NCBI RefSeq assembly: GCF_024198255.1
Contig: NZ_JAJVKW010000009.1
Span: 372,001 to 436,000 of the forward strand
DNA: 64,000 nucleotides
Source: Myxococcus guangdongensis
GTDB lineage: Bacteria; Myxococcota; Myxococcia; Myxococcales; Myxococcaceae
Direction: 5' to 3'
How positions within the stretch are numbered: the stretch's first letter is position 1; every line of letters begins with the position of its first letter. The position numbers and the translations under genes were made by a program. Positions 18,666-28,800 of the stretch are shown piece by piece. The notes beneath the pieces are model-generated. The model made no database searches. It saw only the letters and a program-made list of their open reading frames with translations, and had not been told where the DNA came from.

Positions 18666-19832
18666 CTACGGTGAGGGAGGCGTCTTCTTCTGCTCCGCGC
18701 CATCGTGGCCCGAGCCACCGATGCCCTGCTTGCCCTCGCCGCCCGGCGTGGCGGCATACAGGTTGTCACCCAGTGAGTTCACCACCTGGGTGATGGCGCG
18801 CTGGGCGCGCACGCTGTTGCCCGCCTTGTCGAGCGGGGGTGAGAAGGCCGCGATGGCATAGCGGCCCGGCACCACCGCGACGATGCCACCGCCCACGCCG
18901 CTCTTGGCGGGGACGCCCGCCTGATAGAGCCACTCGCCGGTGTTCTCATACAGACCATTGGTGGCCATCAGCGCCAGGGTGCGCCGCGCGGTGTCCGGGC
19001 TGATGACCCGCTCGCCCGTGACGGGGTTGATGCCGCCATTGGCGAGCGTGGCCCCCATGGTGGCGAGCTGCCGGGCCGTGACGTTGACCGAGCACTGCCG
19101 CGTGTAGATGTCGAGCGCCTGCTCGCGCGGAGAGCCGAGGACGTCATAGGACTCCAGCAGCGCGGAGATGGACTGGTTGCGGGTGTTGGTGTCCGTCTCC
19201 GACTTGTAGACTTCTTCATTCACCGAGAGCGGCTCGCCCGCGAAGGAGTTGAAGTTGTCGTTGATCTTCTTCCAGCGCTCGTCGGGCGTCTTCGCGGGAA
19301 TCATGCTCACCGAGGTGATGGCGCCCGCGTTGACCAGCGGATTGCCGGCGCGGTGGTCCTCGTTCATCTCGATGGCGACGATGGAGTTGAAAGGCTGCCC
19401 GGTGGCGTCCACGCCAATCTTGTCCTCGACCTTCTTCGCGCCCACCTCCTCCATCAGTCGCGCCAGCGTGAAGGGCTTGGAGAGCGACTCGATGGGGAAG
19501 GGCGAGGCGGCGTCGCCGGCGGTGTAGATCTTCCCGTCGACGGTGACGAGCGCGAGGCCGAAGAGGTTGGAGTCCACCTTGGCCAGGTACGGGATGTAGT
19601 CCGCGTTCTTTCCCTCCTTCGTCCCGCGGAACTGCTTGTGGGCCTTCTGGAGGGCCTGCTGGATGTCCGTCTCGGACGGCATCGCCTCGTCTCCCGGGGA
19701 GGGGCGAGCGGTCGTCGGAGACGCGGCCGGCCTGGACTTGGGCGCGGCGCCCAGCGCGACACCGGGGCCCGCGAGGGCCAGCAGGCATGTGGAGAGCAAC
19801 CAGCTTCTGCGACCGCGGCTTGCGAGCTTCAT
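18666..19832 (-). CDS. glsA: Glutaminase, exported
   Basis: A 388-residue glutaminase of the serine-dependent beta-lactamase fold, converting L-glutamine to glutamate and ammonia. The catalytic tetrad ESLSKPF (Ser and Lys) is present, together with GNPLVNAGAI, ATGQPFNSI and the C-terminal KSGVGGGIVAVVPG. Unlike the cytoplasmic enzymes of about 310 residues, this one starts with a Sec signal (RRSWLLSTCLLALAGPGVALGA) and a Pro/Ala/Ser linker, so it should work outside the inner membrane. ATG 19832 has a strong GGAGGAG. It is divergent from a PLP decarboxylase gene. Confidence 0.92.
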   Translation of the reverse strand: MKLASRGRRSWLLSTCLLALAGPGVALGAAPKSRPAASPTTARPSPGDEAMPSETDIQQALQKAHKQFRGTKEGKNADYIPYLAKVDSNLFGLALVTVDGKIYTAGDAASPFPIESLSKPFTLARLMEEVGAKKVEDKIGVDATGQPFNSIVAIEMNEDHRAGNPLVNAGAITSVSMIPAKTPDERWKKINDNFNSFAGEPLSVNEEVYKSETDTNTRNQSISALLESYDVLGSPREQALDIYTRQCSVNVTARQLATMGATLANGGINPVTGERVISPDTARRTLALMATNGLYENTGEWLYQAGVPAKSGVGGGIVAVVPGRYAIAAFSPPLDKAGNSVRAQRAITQVVNSLGDNLYAATPGGEGKQGIGGSGHDGAEQKKTPPSP

Positions 19833-19961
19833 GTCATCTCCTCCCAGCGACGAGAGCACCCGCGAGCGCAACAGCAGGCGCGTCGGCTTCGGTGGTTGAG
19901 GAGTGGGGGCCACCCGGCCGCGCGGCAACGCCGGGAGCGCACGAGCGAAGAGGCCCTCGCG

Positions 19962-19977
19962 TCCACGCGTGCGTGGA
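19962..19977. promoter_or_regulatory. Perfect 16-bp palindrome in the divergent glutaminase/decarboxylase gap
   Basis: TCCACGC-GT-GCGTGGA is a perfect palindrome lying about midway in the 258-base gap between the divergent starts at 19832 and 20091. It is a candidate operator for a dimeric regulator acting on both genes. No regulator is adjacent. Chance occurrence in such GC-rich DNA is possible. Confidence 0.35.
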
Positions 19978-20090
19978 GGAGCCCTCCCCGCCGTCCGGGC
20001 TTCGCGTCGATGACGTGGCCCCTACCTTGTCCGACGTCGTGTCGCACGGCGCTCCGCCGGTGCCCGCTGACGAAAGGAGGAGGTACCGCC

Positions 20091-22895
20091 ATGGCGGAGC
20101 CCCTGACCTCGCTGGAGTCCGGTGTCCAGGCACACCTGTTGTCCGCGGTCTTCAATCCCGAGCAGGTCCGACTTGACGTGTGGAACCGGCTGCGCGAGGA
20201 GGTGACGCGGCTGGAGGCGCGGCACGCCGAGGGGCACGGGGCCTCCGAGCACATGGAGCAGGTGCTCTCGCTCTTCGCGGAGGTGCACCCCATCGAGCGG
20301 CTCTTCGTGTTCCCGGGCGAGGCCCGGCTGCTGAAGCTGGCGGAGATGGCGCGTCGACACGACGTGGAGGAGCTGGCCGAGGAGGTGCGTCGGCTGGTGG
20401 GGCTGTTGAGCCTGCATCGCGACCGCGCCTGCCTGCTCACGCGGACGGAGGGCCTGCGCGCGTCGGTGCCGGAGGACTCGCACTACTTCACCACGCTGGT
20501 GGTGGACGACATGGCGGCGGAGGACTTCGACCGCGTCCACCGCGGGATGCTCGAGGCGCAGCGCGGAGAGCATCAGTTCCTCTACGAGCTGCTCCAGGTC
20601 CGCTCGGTGGAGGACGCGCTGGTGGCGGTGCTCGTCAACGACGACGTGCAGGCGTGTGTCGTGCGGCAGGACCTGCCGCTGCGCTCGCGCTCACCGGTGA
20701 AGCAGCTGCGCTCCATGCTGGAGCCCATGCTGGCGGAGGCGGAGCGCAACGGTGACGAGGCGGCCCTCGTGGTGGCGCGTTGGGTGCGCCGCCTGCGTCC
20801 GCACCTCAACGTCTACCTCGTCACCGACGAGTCGCTGGTGGGGCGGGAGATGCACACCGAGCGCCTGTTCGACCGCGTCTTCTACCGGTACGAGTCCGCG
20901 CACGAGCTGAACGTCACCGTGGTGGACGGGGTCCGCGAGCGCTACCGGACGCCGTTCTTCGACGCGCTCAAGCACTACGCCTCGCGGCCCATCGGCAACT
21001 TCCACGCGCTGCCGATTGCCCGGGGGCACTCGGTGTTCAACTCGCGCTGGCTGCGGGACATGGGGGAGTTCTACGGGCCCAACCTGTTCATGGCGGAGTC
21101 GTCCTCCACCGCGGGGGGGCTGGACTCCCTGCTGGAGCCGACGGGGTCCATCAAGCAGGCCCAGGAGATGGCGGCGAAGACGTTCGGCGCGAAGCAGACG
21201 TTCTTCGTCACCAACGGCACGTCGACGGCGAACAAGATCGTCCACCAGACGCTGCTCCAGCCCGGTGACGTGGTGCTCATCGACCGCAACTGCCACAAGT
21301 CGCACCACTACGGGCTGGTGCTGGCGGGCGCGCACACGGTGTACCTGGATGCGTATCCGGTGCGGGAGTTCGCGATGTACGGCGGCGTGGCGCTGAGCAC
21401 GCTGAAGGCGAAGCTCCTGGAGCTGAAGTCCGCGGGGCGGTTGGACCGGGTGAAGCTGGTGGTGCTGACCAACTGCACCTTCGACGGGCTCGTCTACCAC
21501 CCGGAGCGGGTGATGGAGGAGCTGCTGGCCATCAAGCCGGACCTGGCGTTCCTCTGGGACGAGGCGTGGTTCGCCTACGCCACGTTCATGCCGCTGGCGC
21601 GTCAACGCACGGCGATGCGGGCCGCGCAGAAGCTGGCGGAGCGGCTGCGCAGTCGCGCGTACCGCGAGGAGTATCGCGCGTGGCGTGCCCGACGCGCAGA
21701 CGGGGACGCGGTGGCGGGAGGCCGGGCGCTGGAGGAGCGGCTGCTGCCGGACCCGGACAAGGTGCGCGTGCGCGTGTACGCGACGCAGTCCACGCACAAG
21801 TCGCTGTCGGCGTTCCGTCAGGCCTCGATGCTGCACGTCTGGGACGAGGACTTCGAGCGGCGCGCGGCCGCACCGCTGACGGAGGCGTACTTCACGCACA
21901 TCACCACGTCGCCCAACCACCAGCTCGTGGCGTCGCTGGACCTGGCGCGCCGGCAGATGGACCTGGAGGGCTTCGCGATGGTGAAGGAGGCCTACCAACT
22001 GGCGATGCGCATGCGCGAGCGGCTGCGCGAGGACCCGTTGCTGCATCGGTACCTGCGGCTCTTGGACGCGGACCAGATGGTGCCGGAGGTGTTCAGGAGC
22101 TCGGGGTTGAACCGATACGTGGGGCCGGGCTCGGCGGGCGTGGACGAGATGACCCGGGCGTGGGCGCAGGACGAGTTCGTGCTGGACCCGACGCGCCTGA
22201 CGCTCTTCACCGCGCTCACGGGCCGCAACGGGTTCGAGTTCCGGGGCAAGGTGTTGATGGAGCGGCTGGGCATCCAGGTGAACCACACGTCCATCAACAC
22301 GGTGTTGATGAACGCGACGATTGGCGTGACGTGGGGCTCGCTGTCGTTCCTCTTGGACGGGCTCCGGCACGAGGCGGAGCGACTGGAGACGATGCTGGCG
22401 CAGGCGACGGGCGCGGAGCGCAGGCTGTTCGACGCGAAGGTGCGCGCCATCACCGAGGAGCTGCCGCCGCTGCCGGACTTCAGCGGGTTCCATCCGGCGT
22501 TCCAGCCCTCGGGCGGAGTGGGGGAGGGTGATTCGCGCAGCGCCTTCTTCCTGGCGTACCGCGAGGAGAACGCGGAGTTCGTGACGTTGCCGGAGGCCGC
22601 GCAGGTGTTGGACTCGGGGCGGCGACTGGTGTCCACGCGCTTCGTGGTGCCGTATCCGCCGGGCTTCCCCATCCTCGTGCCGGGGCAGGAGGTGAGCCCG
22701 GGCATCGTGGAGTTCATGCGGAAGCTGGACGTGAAGGAGGTCCACGGCTACCGGCCGGAGCTCGGGTTGAGCGTCTTCACGGAGGACGCGCTGGAGCGCG
22801 CCGCGAGCACGCCGGCCCCCGAAATCCCGGGGCCCCGGGAGCGCGGCCCGCGTCACGCTCCGGGCCACGACGGGTCCACGCCCGCGTCGCATTGA
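20091..22895 (+). CDS. Orn/Lys/Arg family PLP-dependent decarboxylase, large form
   Basis: A 934-residue fold-type I decarboxylase, about 200 residues longer than the E. coli enzymes. The first ~300 residues are a helical N-terminal extension plus a wing-like domain. The PLP core starts near HALPIARGH (residue 305); FVTNGTSTANKIV binds the phosphate, DEAWFAY is the cofactor Asp region, and THKS at residue 570 carries the Schiff-base lysine. A charged ~45-residue insertion (RSRAYREEYRAWRARRADG region) separates the Asp motif from the lysine. Perfect ribosome site AAGGAGGAGG. Substrate (Lys, Arg or Orn) is not predictable. Divergent from glutaminase, so acid or nitrogen stress is a reasonable guess. 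Confidence 0.88.
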   Translation: MAEPLTSLESGVQAHLLSAVFNPEQVRLDVWNRLREEVTRLEARHAEGHGASEHMEQVLSLFAEVHPIERLFVFPGEARLLKLAEMARRHDVEELAEEVRRLVGLLSLHRDRACLLTRTEGLRASVPEDSHYFTTLVVDDMAAEDFDRVHRGMLEAQRGEHQFLYELLQVRSVEDALVAVLVNDDVQACVVRQDLPLRSRSPVKQLRSMLEPMLAEAERNGDEAALVVARWVRRLRPHLNVYLVTDESLVGREMHTERLFDRVFYRYESAHELNVTVVDGVRERYRTPFFDALKHYASRPIGNFHALPIARGHSVFNSRWLRDMGEFYGPNLFMAESSSTAGGLDSLLEPTGSIKQAQEMAAKTFGAKQTFFVTNGTSTANKIVHQTLLQPGDVVLIDRNCHKSHHYGLVLAGAHTVYLDAYPVREFAMYGGVALSTLKAKLLELKSAGRLDRVKLVVLTNCTFDGLVYHPERVMEELLAIKPDLAFLWDEAWFAYATFMPLARQRTAMRAAQKLAERLRSRAYREEYRAWRARRADGDAVAGGRALEERLLPDPDKVRVRVYATQSTHKSLSAFRQASMLHVWDEDFERRAAAPLTEAYFTHITTSPNHQLVASLDLARRQMDLEGFAMVKEAYQLAMRMRERLREDPLLHRYLRLLDADQMVPEVFRSSGLNRYVGPGSAGVDEMTRAWAQDEFVLDPTRLTLFTALTGRNGFEFRGKVLMERLGIQVNHTSINTVLMNATIGVTWGSLSFLLDGLRHEAERLETMLAQATGAERRLFDAKVRAITEELPPLPDFSGFHPAFQPSGGVGEGDSRSAFFLAYREENAEFVTLPEAAQVLDSGRRLVSTRFVVPYPPGFPILVPGQEVSPGIVEFMRKLDVKEVHGYRPELGLSVFTEDALERAASTPAPEIPGPRERGPRHAPGHDGSTPASH

Positions 22896-22914
22896 GCGCG
22901 AGGCCCGCGCGGCC

Positions 22915-25824
22915 TCAGACGTGCCAGGTGAGGGAGCTGTCCGCCGAGTGCGCGGCGGGCAGCGAGCAGTAGAACGTGGTGCCCAGGCCCGGCTGGCTGT
23001 CCACCCAGACCCGGCCGCCATGGGCCTCGGTGATGCCCTTGACGATGGTGAGCCCCAGGCCCGCGCCTTCCTTCGCGCGGCTCCGGGCCTGCCAGAACGG
23101 CTCGAACAGGTGGTGCTGGTCCTCGGGGAGGATCCCCGAGCCCGTGTCGCTCACCGAGCACCGCACCATCTCTCCCCAGGGGCTCGCGCGCAGGATGATG
23201 CTGCCGCCCATGGGCGTGAACTTGAGCGCGTTGCCAATCAGGTTGGAGAACAGCTGCAGCACCCGGTCCCTGTCCACGAACAGGTCCGGCGTGTCGGGGC
23301 TGACGTCCAGCTGGAGCTGGATGGACTGGGCCTCGGCCAGCGCGCGATGCAGCTCCAAGGCCTCCGTGAGCAGCGCCACCGTCGACTCCGGTCGGCGGTC
23401 CACGGTGAGGCCACCGCCCTGCATCCGCGCCACGTCCAGCAGGTCCTCGATGAGCGCCGTCGCCCGGGTGACCGCCTTCTGGATGGAGTTCAGGGGACGT
23501 GAATCCGCCGCCCGCTCCGACGGCGAGCGCTTCATCATGGTCCCCGCGCTCAGGGAGATGACATTCAGGGGCGCGCGCAGGTCATGGGCCACGATGCGCA
23601 GCACCTCGTCGCGGAGGTGCGTGGCCTCTTCCGAGCGCGCGTGCAGGCGCGCGTTGTCCAGGGCCAGCGCCGCGCGCCGCGCCAGTTCCTCGCAGAGCGT
23701 CAGGTCCCGAGGCCCATAGCTCCGCCCGGACTCGGAGGTGCCCAGCGCGACGACGCCCACCGTGTGCCCGCGCGCGCTCAAGGGCACCACGATGATGGAG
23801 GAGGGCGCGAGCCGTCGCAGCAGGTCCAGGTGCCGGGCATCCTCCGCGGTGCTCTCCAGCAGCGACTCGGGGACGTCCTCCAGCAGCAGCGACTGGCCGC
23901 TCATGAAGACCTCCGTCAGCGCATGTCCACGGCGCAGGTGGGCCTGCGGATACGCGCCGAACAGCTCCTCCATCAGTTGCGTCTTCTCCTGCGTGGAGGC
24001 GAGGCACTCGCGGTGTTGGACCTTCCCGCGCTCGTCGATCATCGTCACGATGCAGAAGTCCGCCAGCGTGGGGACGAGCAGCCGCGACACCGTGGTGACC
24101 GTGGTCCCCAGGTCCAGCGAGCTGGCGAGCCGCGGCCCGGCCTCCGCGAGCAGGTGCTGGTCGCGCTCCTGTCGCTTGCGCTCGGAGATGTCCTGCACCT
24201 GGGAGATGAAGTGCAGCGGCTCCCCTCGCGAGTCGCGGACGAGCGACGCCGTGAGCAGGACGAACACCGAGTGGCCCAGCTTGTGGCGGTAGCGCTTCTC
24301 GAGTTGATACATCCCTCGCTCACCCTCCAGCAGTCGTCGTACCTGGAACAGGTCCCCCTCCAGGTCCTCCGGGTGCGTGAGGTCCTGGAACGTCACCGCG
24401 CACATCTCCTCGCGCGAGTACCCGAGCATCTGCCCCAGCGCCTCGTTCACGTTCAGGAAGTGTCCGTCCAGGCCGACCAGGGACATGCCGATGGGGGCAT
24501 GGTCGAAGGCGGTGCGGAACAACGCCTCCCGGTTGCGACGGGCCTCCTCGGCTCGAACCCGCGCGCTCATGTCTCGGAGGATGACGGCCCTGAACGCCAC
24601 GTCGTCCACGCGCACGTCGGCGAGCGTGGCCTCCGCGGGGAACACCTCTCCATTCTTGCGACGGCCGGACAGGCGCCAGCGCTCGTCGTCGGAGCGGACC
24701 GTCCCCAGGGCCGCGGGGGACGGGAGTTCGAGCGGCCCGTTCAGCAACAAATCCATCGGCTTGCCCAGGACCTCGCCCGCCGCGTAGCCGAAGATGCGCT
24801 CGGCGCCGGTGTTGAACAGGGTGATGTCGCGTTGTTCGTCGATGGCGATGATGGCGTCCGCCGCGTTGTTGACGATGCCGGCGAGGCGCGCCTCGGAGAT
24901 GCGCAGGGACTGCGCCACCTCGCGCTGACGCGCGTCCAGCCGGGACAGGGCATTCGCGTTGCGAGCCAGCAGGAGCACGAAGGCGAGCACCGTGACGAGC
25001 GCGAAGACGGAGTTGCCGAACGGACCGCCGCGATAGCCGAGCTCCTCGATGAGCAGGTGCAGTCCCCACACGAGCAGTGGCAGGACGATGACCGCGGGCA
25101 GCAGCCTGCGCGCCATGAGTCCGCCGGCGTCGTTCCGCAGCAACACGCCCATCAGCCCATGCCGGGGATGCACGGAGAGGATTCCCACCGAGAGCAGCAG
25201 GAACAGCAGCGCCGAGTGCAGCGCCATGGGCGTGTAGCGCCCGAAGGCCCGGAGCCCGATGAACGCCGTCAGCGGCGCTTCCTCCAGGTACGCGTAGCCG
25301 ATGAGGGCCTGCGTGGCGATGAGCGCGACGAACAAGGCGAGCGGACGGGCCGGATGCCATCCCGAGCGGGTCCGGACGTGCAGCAGCAGCAGCGCGAACC
25401 CGAGCATCATCAAGCTCATCGCCGTCAGCGGAGATGGGCGTCCCGGGAGCCGGGGCGCCAGGCCGTCGACTGTGCTCGCGAAGAGCAGTTGGTCGATGCC
25501 GAAGCTTCGCTGCATCCCGTACTCGAGCAGCACCAGCCCGCCCAGCCCCACCACGAGCAGCGCCAGCGCCAGGCCCACGCCTCGCGCCAGGCGCTTACCC
25601 GGCTTGCTCCTCAGCAGCCACAGCGCGCAGCCGGTGGTGAGCAGACTCACGGCGGTGATGGGCATCATCACCCCGGCTCCCGGGAGGAAGACCACGCGGG
25701 TGAGCCGCTCGCTGGCCATCGCCCAGCCCACCAGCACCGTGGCCGACACCAGGACGGTGAACGTGCACACGAGCGGGACCAGCCAGCCGAGCACCCTTTC
25801 CAGAGGGCGCGATGAAACCTCCAT
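22915..25824 (-). CDS. Membrane sensor histidine kinase with two PAS and a GAF domain
   Basis: A 969-residue inner-membrane histidine kinase. Eight hydrophobic segments fill residues 10-290. PAS1 begins near ISEARLAGIVNNAADAI (about 310), PAS2 near FDHAPIGMSLVG (about 445), and a GAF domain covers about 575-725. The HisKA box HDLRAPLNVIS carries the phospho-accepting His at residue 747; the ATPase has NLIGNALKF, DTGSGI and GAGLGLTIVKGI. No receiver domain and no adjacent response regulator, so it is an orphan. It starts 66 bases after the stop of the RND pump gene on the same strand and may be co-transcribed with it. It converges on the decarboxylase gene, 19 bases apart. Confidence 0.92.
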   Translation of the reverse strand: MEVSSRPLERVLGWLVPLVCTFTVLVSATVLVGWAMASERLTRVVFLPGAGVMMPITAVSLLTTGCALWLLRSKPGKRLARGVGLALALLVVGLGGLVLLEYGMQRSFGIDQLLFASTVDGLAPRLPGRPSPLTAMSLMMLGFALLLLHVRTRSGWHPARPLALFVALIATQALIGYAYLEEAPLTAFIGLRAFGRYTPMALHSALLFLLLSVGILSVHPRHGLMGVLLRNDAGGLMARRLLPAVIVLPLLVWGLHLLIEELGYRGGPFGNSVFALVTVLAFVLLLARNANALSRLDARQREVAQSLRISEARLAGIVNNAADAIIAIDEQRDITLFNTGAERIFGYAAGEVLGKPMDLLLNGPLELPSPAALGTVRSDDERWRLSGRRKNGEVFPAEATLADVRVDDVAFRAVILRDMSARVRAEEARRNREALFRTAFDHAPIGMSLVGLDGHFLNVNEALGQMLGYSREEMCAVTFQDLTHPEDLEGDLFQVRRLLEGERGMYQLEKRYRHKLGHSVFVLLTASLVRDSRGEPLHFISQVQDISERKRQERDQHLLAEAGPRLASSLDLGTTVTTVSRLLVPTLADFCIVTMIDERGKVQHRECLASTQEKTQLMEELFGAYPQAHLRRGHALTEVFMSGQSLLLEDVPESLLESTAEDARHLDLLRRLAPSSIIVVPLSARGHTVGVVALGTSESGRSYGPRDLTLCEELARRAALALDNARLHARSEEATHLRDEVLRIVAHDLRAPLNVISLSAGTMMKRSPSERAADSRPLNSIQKAVTRATALIEDLLDVARMQGGGLTVDRRPESTVALLTEALELHRALAEAQSIQLQLDVSPDTPDLFVDRDRVLQLFSNLIGNALKFTPMGGSIILRASPWGEMVRCSVSDTGSGILPEDQHHLFEPFWQARSRAKEGAGLGLTIVKGITEAHGGRVWVDSQPGLGTTFYCSLPAAHSADSSLTWHV

Positions 25825-25890
25825 CCACGAACCTGGAGTCTCGTCCTGTCGTTGACCAACGCCGCGTCAGCGTCCGCTCCTCCGCCCGCT

Positions 25891-28800
25891 TCAGTGCTTC
25901 TCCCAATGAATCCAGCGCAGGTCCTTCACGAACAGCGTGTAGAGCACGGGGACGAGCAGCAGGGTGAGCACCGTGGCCACGGTGAGGCCGCCTATCTGCG
26001 CGTAGCAGAGCGGTTGCCACAGGGGGCCACCGTGCAGCGCCAGGGGGATGAGCCCCAGCACGGTGGCTCCCACCGTCACCAGCACGGGCCGCAGGCGGTG
26101 GAGCCCCGCGTCGAGCAGGGATTCGCGCAGGGACTCGCCGCGCTCGTGCGCCTCCTCGATGTAGTCGAAGAGCACGATGATGTGGCTGACGATGACGCCC
26201 ATCAGGCTGATGATGCCCAGGAAGGCCATGAAGCTGAACGGCGCGCCCATGATGACCAGCGACACCAGTGCCGCCGCCGCGCCGAAGGGGAGGGCCGCGA
26301 ATACGACCAGCGGCTTGACGGCGTTCTTGAACTGGATGACGAGCGCCACGTAGATGGCGACGATGAGCATGCCGAGCACGACGACCATGCTGGCGAAGCT
26401 CTTCTTCTGCTCCTCCGCCTCGCCGCCAATCTCCAGCGTGTAGCCGATGGGCAGGCGCTGCTGGAGCGCGTCGAGCTTCGGTCGGGCCTCCTTCAGCACC
26501 TCCGACGGGAGCACGCCCTGCTGCGGGAACGTGGCGATGGTGATGGTGCGGAACTGGTTGCGGCGGCGGATCTTCTCCGTCTGGAGCGAGTAGGCGACGC
26601 GGGAGACCTGCCGCAGGGGCACCTTCTGGGGCCCGCTGCGCGAGCTGATGTACAGGTTCTCGATGTCGCCCAGCTGGGCGCGCTCCTCGGCGCGGAGCCG
26701 GGCCACGATGTCGATTTGATGGATGCCCTCGCGCAGCTGGCCCACCGTCATGCCGTTCATCGCGGAGGCGGAGGACGTGGCCACGTCCAGGTTGGTGACG
26801 CCCGCGAGGTTGGCCCGGTCCGGGTCCACCTCCAGCTTCACGGAGAACGTGTCGCTGCCCCAGTCGTCGCGCGTGCGCGCGGTGCCGGGGACGGAGCGGA
26901 AGATGGCCTTGGCCTGCTCCGCGATGTCGCGCAGCACGGAGATGTCCTCGCCCGACACGCGGATGGACACGGGGATGCCCACGGGCTTGCCCGTCTCCAG
27001 CTCCCGCACGTCGATGCGCGCCCCGGCGATGCGGCGTGACAGCGCGTCCTGGAACAGGGGCACCAGCAGGCGGGTGTCCTCCTTGTCGCGGACCTGGATG
27101 ACCAGCTGCGCGTAGTTGAGCTGCTGGAGCTCCGGCGCCACGGAGAACCAGAAGCGGGGACCGCCGCCGCCGATGAACTCCGTCACCGACTCGAGCACCT
27201 GGCGCGGCTTGCCGTCGCTCGGGTGGGCCTTGCCGTACTCCTCGGCCACCTCCTGGAGGATGCGGGTGGCGTCCCTGGCGGTGTCTCGCGTCGCGGTGAG
27301 GGTGGCGTCCTCGGGCAGCCAGACGTCCACATAGGACAGGTAGGACAGGTCCTTGGGGAAGAACGCGGAGCGGACGCGGGTGCCCACGAGTCCTCCCGCG
27401 ATGAGCACGAGCAGCGCCACGCCGACCACGAACAGGCGATGGTCGATGGCCCAGCCGACGACCTGTTGGTAGCGCCGCGCGAAGCCGGTGGTCTTCCTCT
27501 CCGACGCGGGCACCTCGGACGCGGGGGCGCGGAGGATGGCGGAGCCCAGCAGCGGGATGAACGTCATGGAGACAACGCGCGAGGCGACCAGGGACAGCGT
27601 GAGGACGATGGGCAGCGTGCGGATGAACTTGCCCGTGTCTCCCGGCAACGAGAGGAAGGGCAGGTAGGCGGCGATGTTGGTGAGGGTGGCGAAGAGGATG
27701 GCGGTGGCCAGCTTCGTGGGCCCGAGCCACGCGGCGATGCGCGGCTTCCATCCCATCGAGAGGGAGCGCTTGATGGCGTCGCTGGCCACGACGGGGTCAT
27801 CCACCAGCAGGCCCAGCGCGATGATGAGCGACGCGATGGAGATCTGCTGCAGGTCCACGCCGAAGACGTGCATCAGCCCGAAGGTCATCGCCAGGGTGAT
27901 GGGGATGGACAGGGCCAACAGCAGCGCCGTCCGCCACTCCCAGAAGCCGATGAGCGCGACGAGCACCACCAGGATGATGGCCTCGTAGAGCGAGGACATG
28001 AACAGGTCCACGTTCTCCTTCACCTGGAGCGGCTGGTCCGACGTGCGGCGGATGACCAGGTCCTCGGGCAGCAGCCGTTGGACGTGCGCCAGCTCCTCGC
28101 TCACGCTGTGCCCGAAGGCGTCGATCTGCTCGCCCGGGCGCATGTTGACGGCGAGGGTGATGGCGCGGTTGCGGACGAACTCGCCCTGGGCGTTGCGCGC
28201 GTCCAGGTAGTTCAGGAAGCGCGGCGGGCTCTGGTAGTCGCGGCGCACGTCCACCATGTCGCGCAGGTACACCGGCGTGCCGTTGGTGCTGGTGGTGGCG
28301 ACGATGTCTCCCAGCTCGCGCTCGCTGGAGAGCTCGCCCGACGGGTCGATGGTGATGCTCTTGCCGCCCATCTCCAGGATGCCGCCGGGCGCGGTGATGT
28401 TGCGCGCGGAGATGAGGTTTGCGAGCCCCGACGCCTGGATGCCGTAGGAGGCGAGGCGCTCCTGCGAGTACTCCAGGAAGATCTTCTCGGGCAGCACGCC
28501 CGTGCGGGTGACCTTCGAGACGACGGGCAGCCGCTGCAGGTGTCGCTGAATCGTGTCGGTGAAGTCGTCGAGCTGCCGGTGGCTGTAGCGGTCTCCGGCG
28601 TTCGCCGTCAGTCGGGCGCGGACGTCCTTCGGGTCGCGGACGATGATGGGGCGCCACACGTCGGGGTGGAGCTCGGACAGGCTCAGGTGGTCCTGGGCGA
28701 ACGCTCGCAGGTGCTGCAGCAGCGTGGCGTCGTCCAGGGAGGTGGCCATGTCCACGCCGATGAAGCCGGGGCTCTGGATGAAGCGCGCGTCGTCTGTCTC

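Noticed and set aside
20691-23021. Long minus-strand open frame opposite the decarboxylase gene
   Set aside because: It is the antisense of a clear PLP enzyme; composition is Arg/His/Pro-rich with no recognisable motif.
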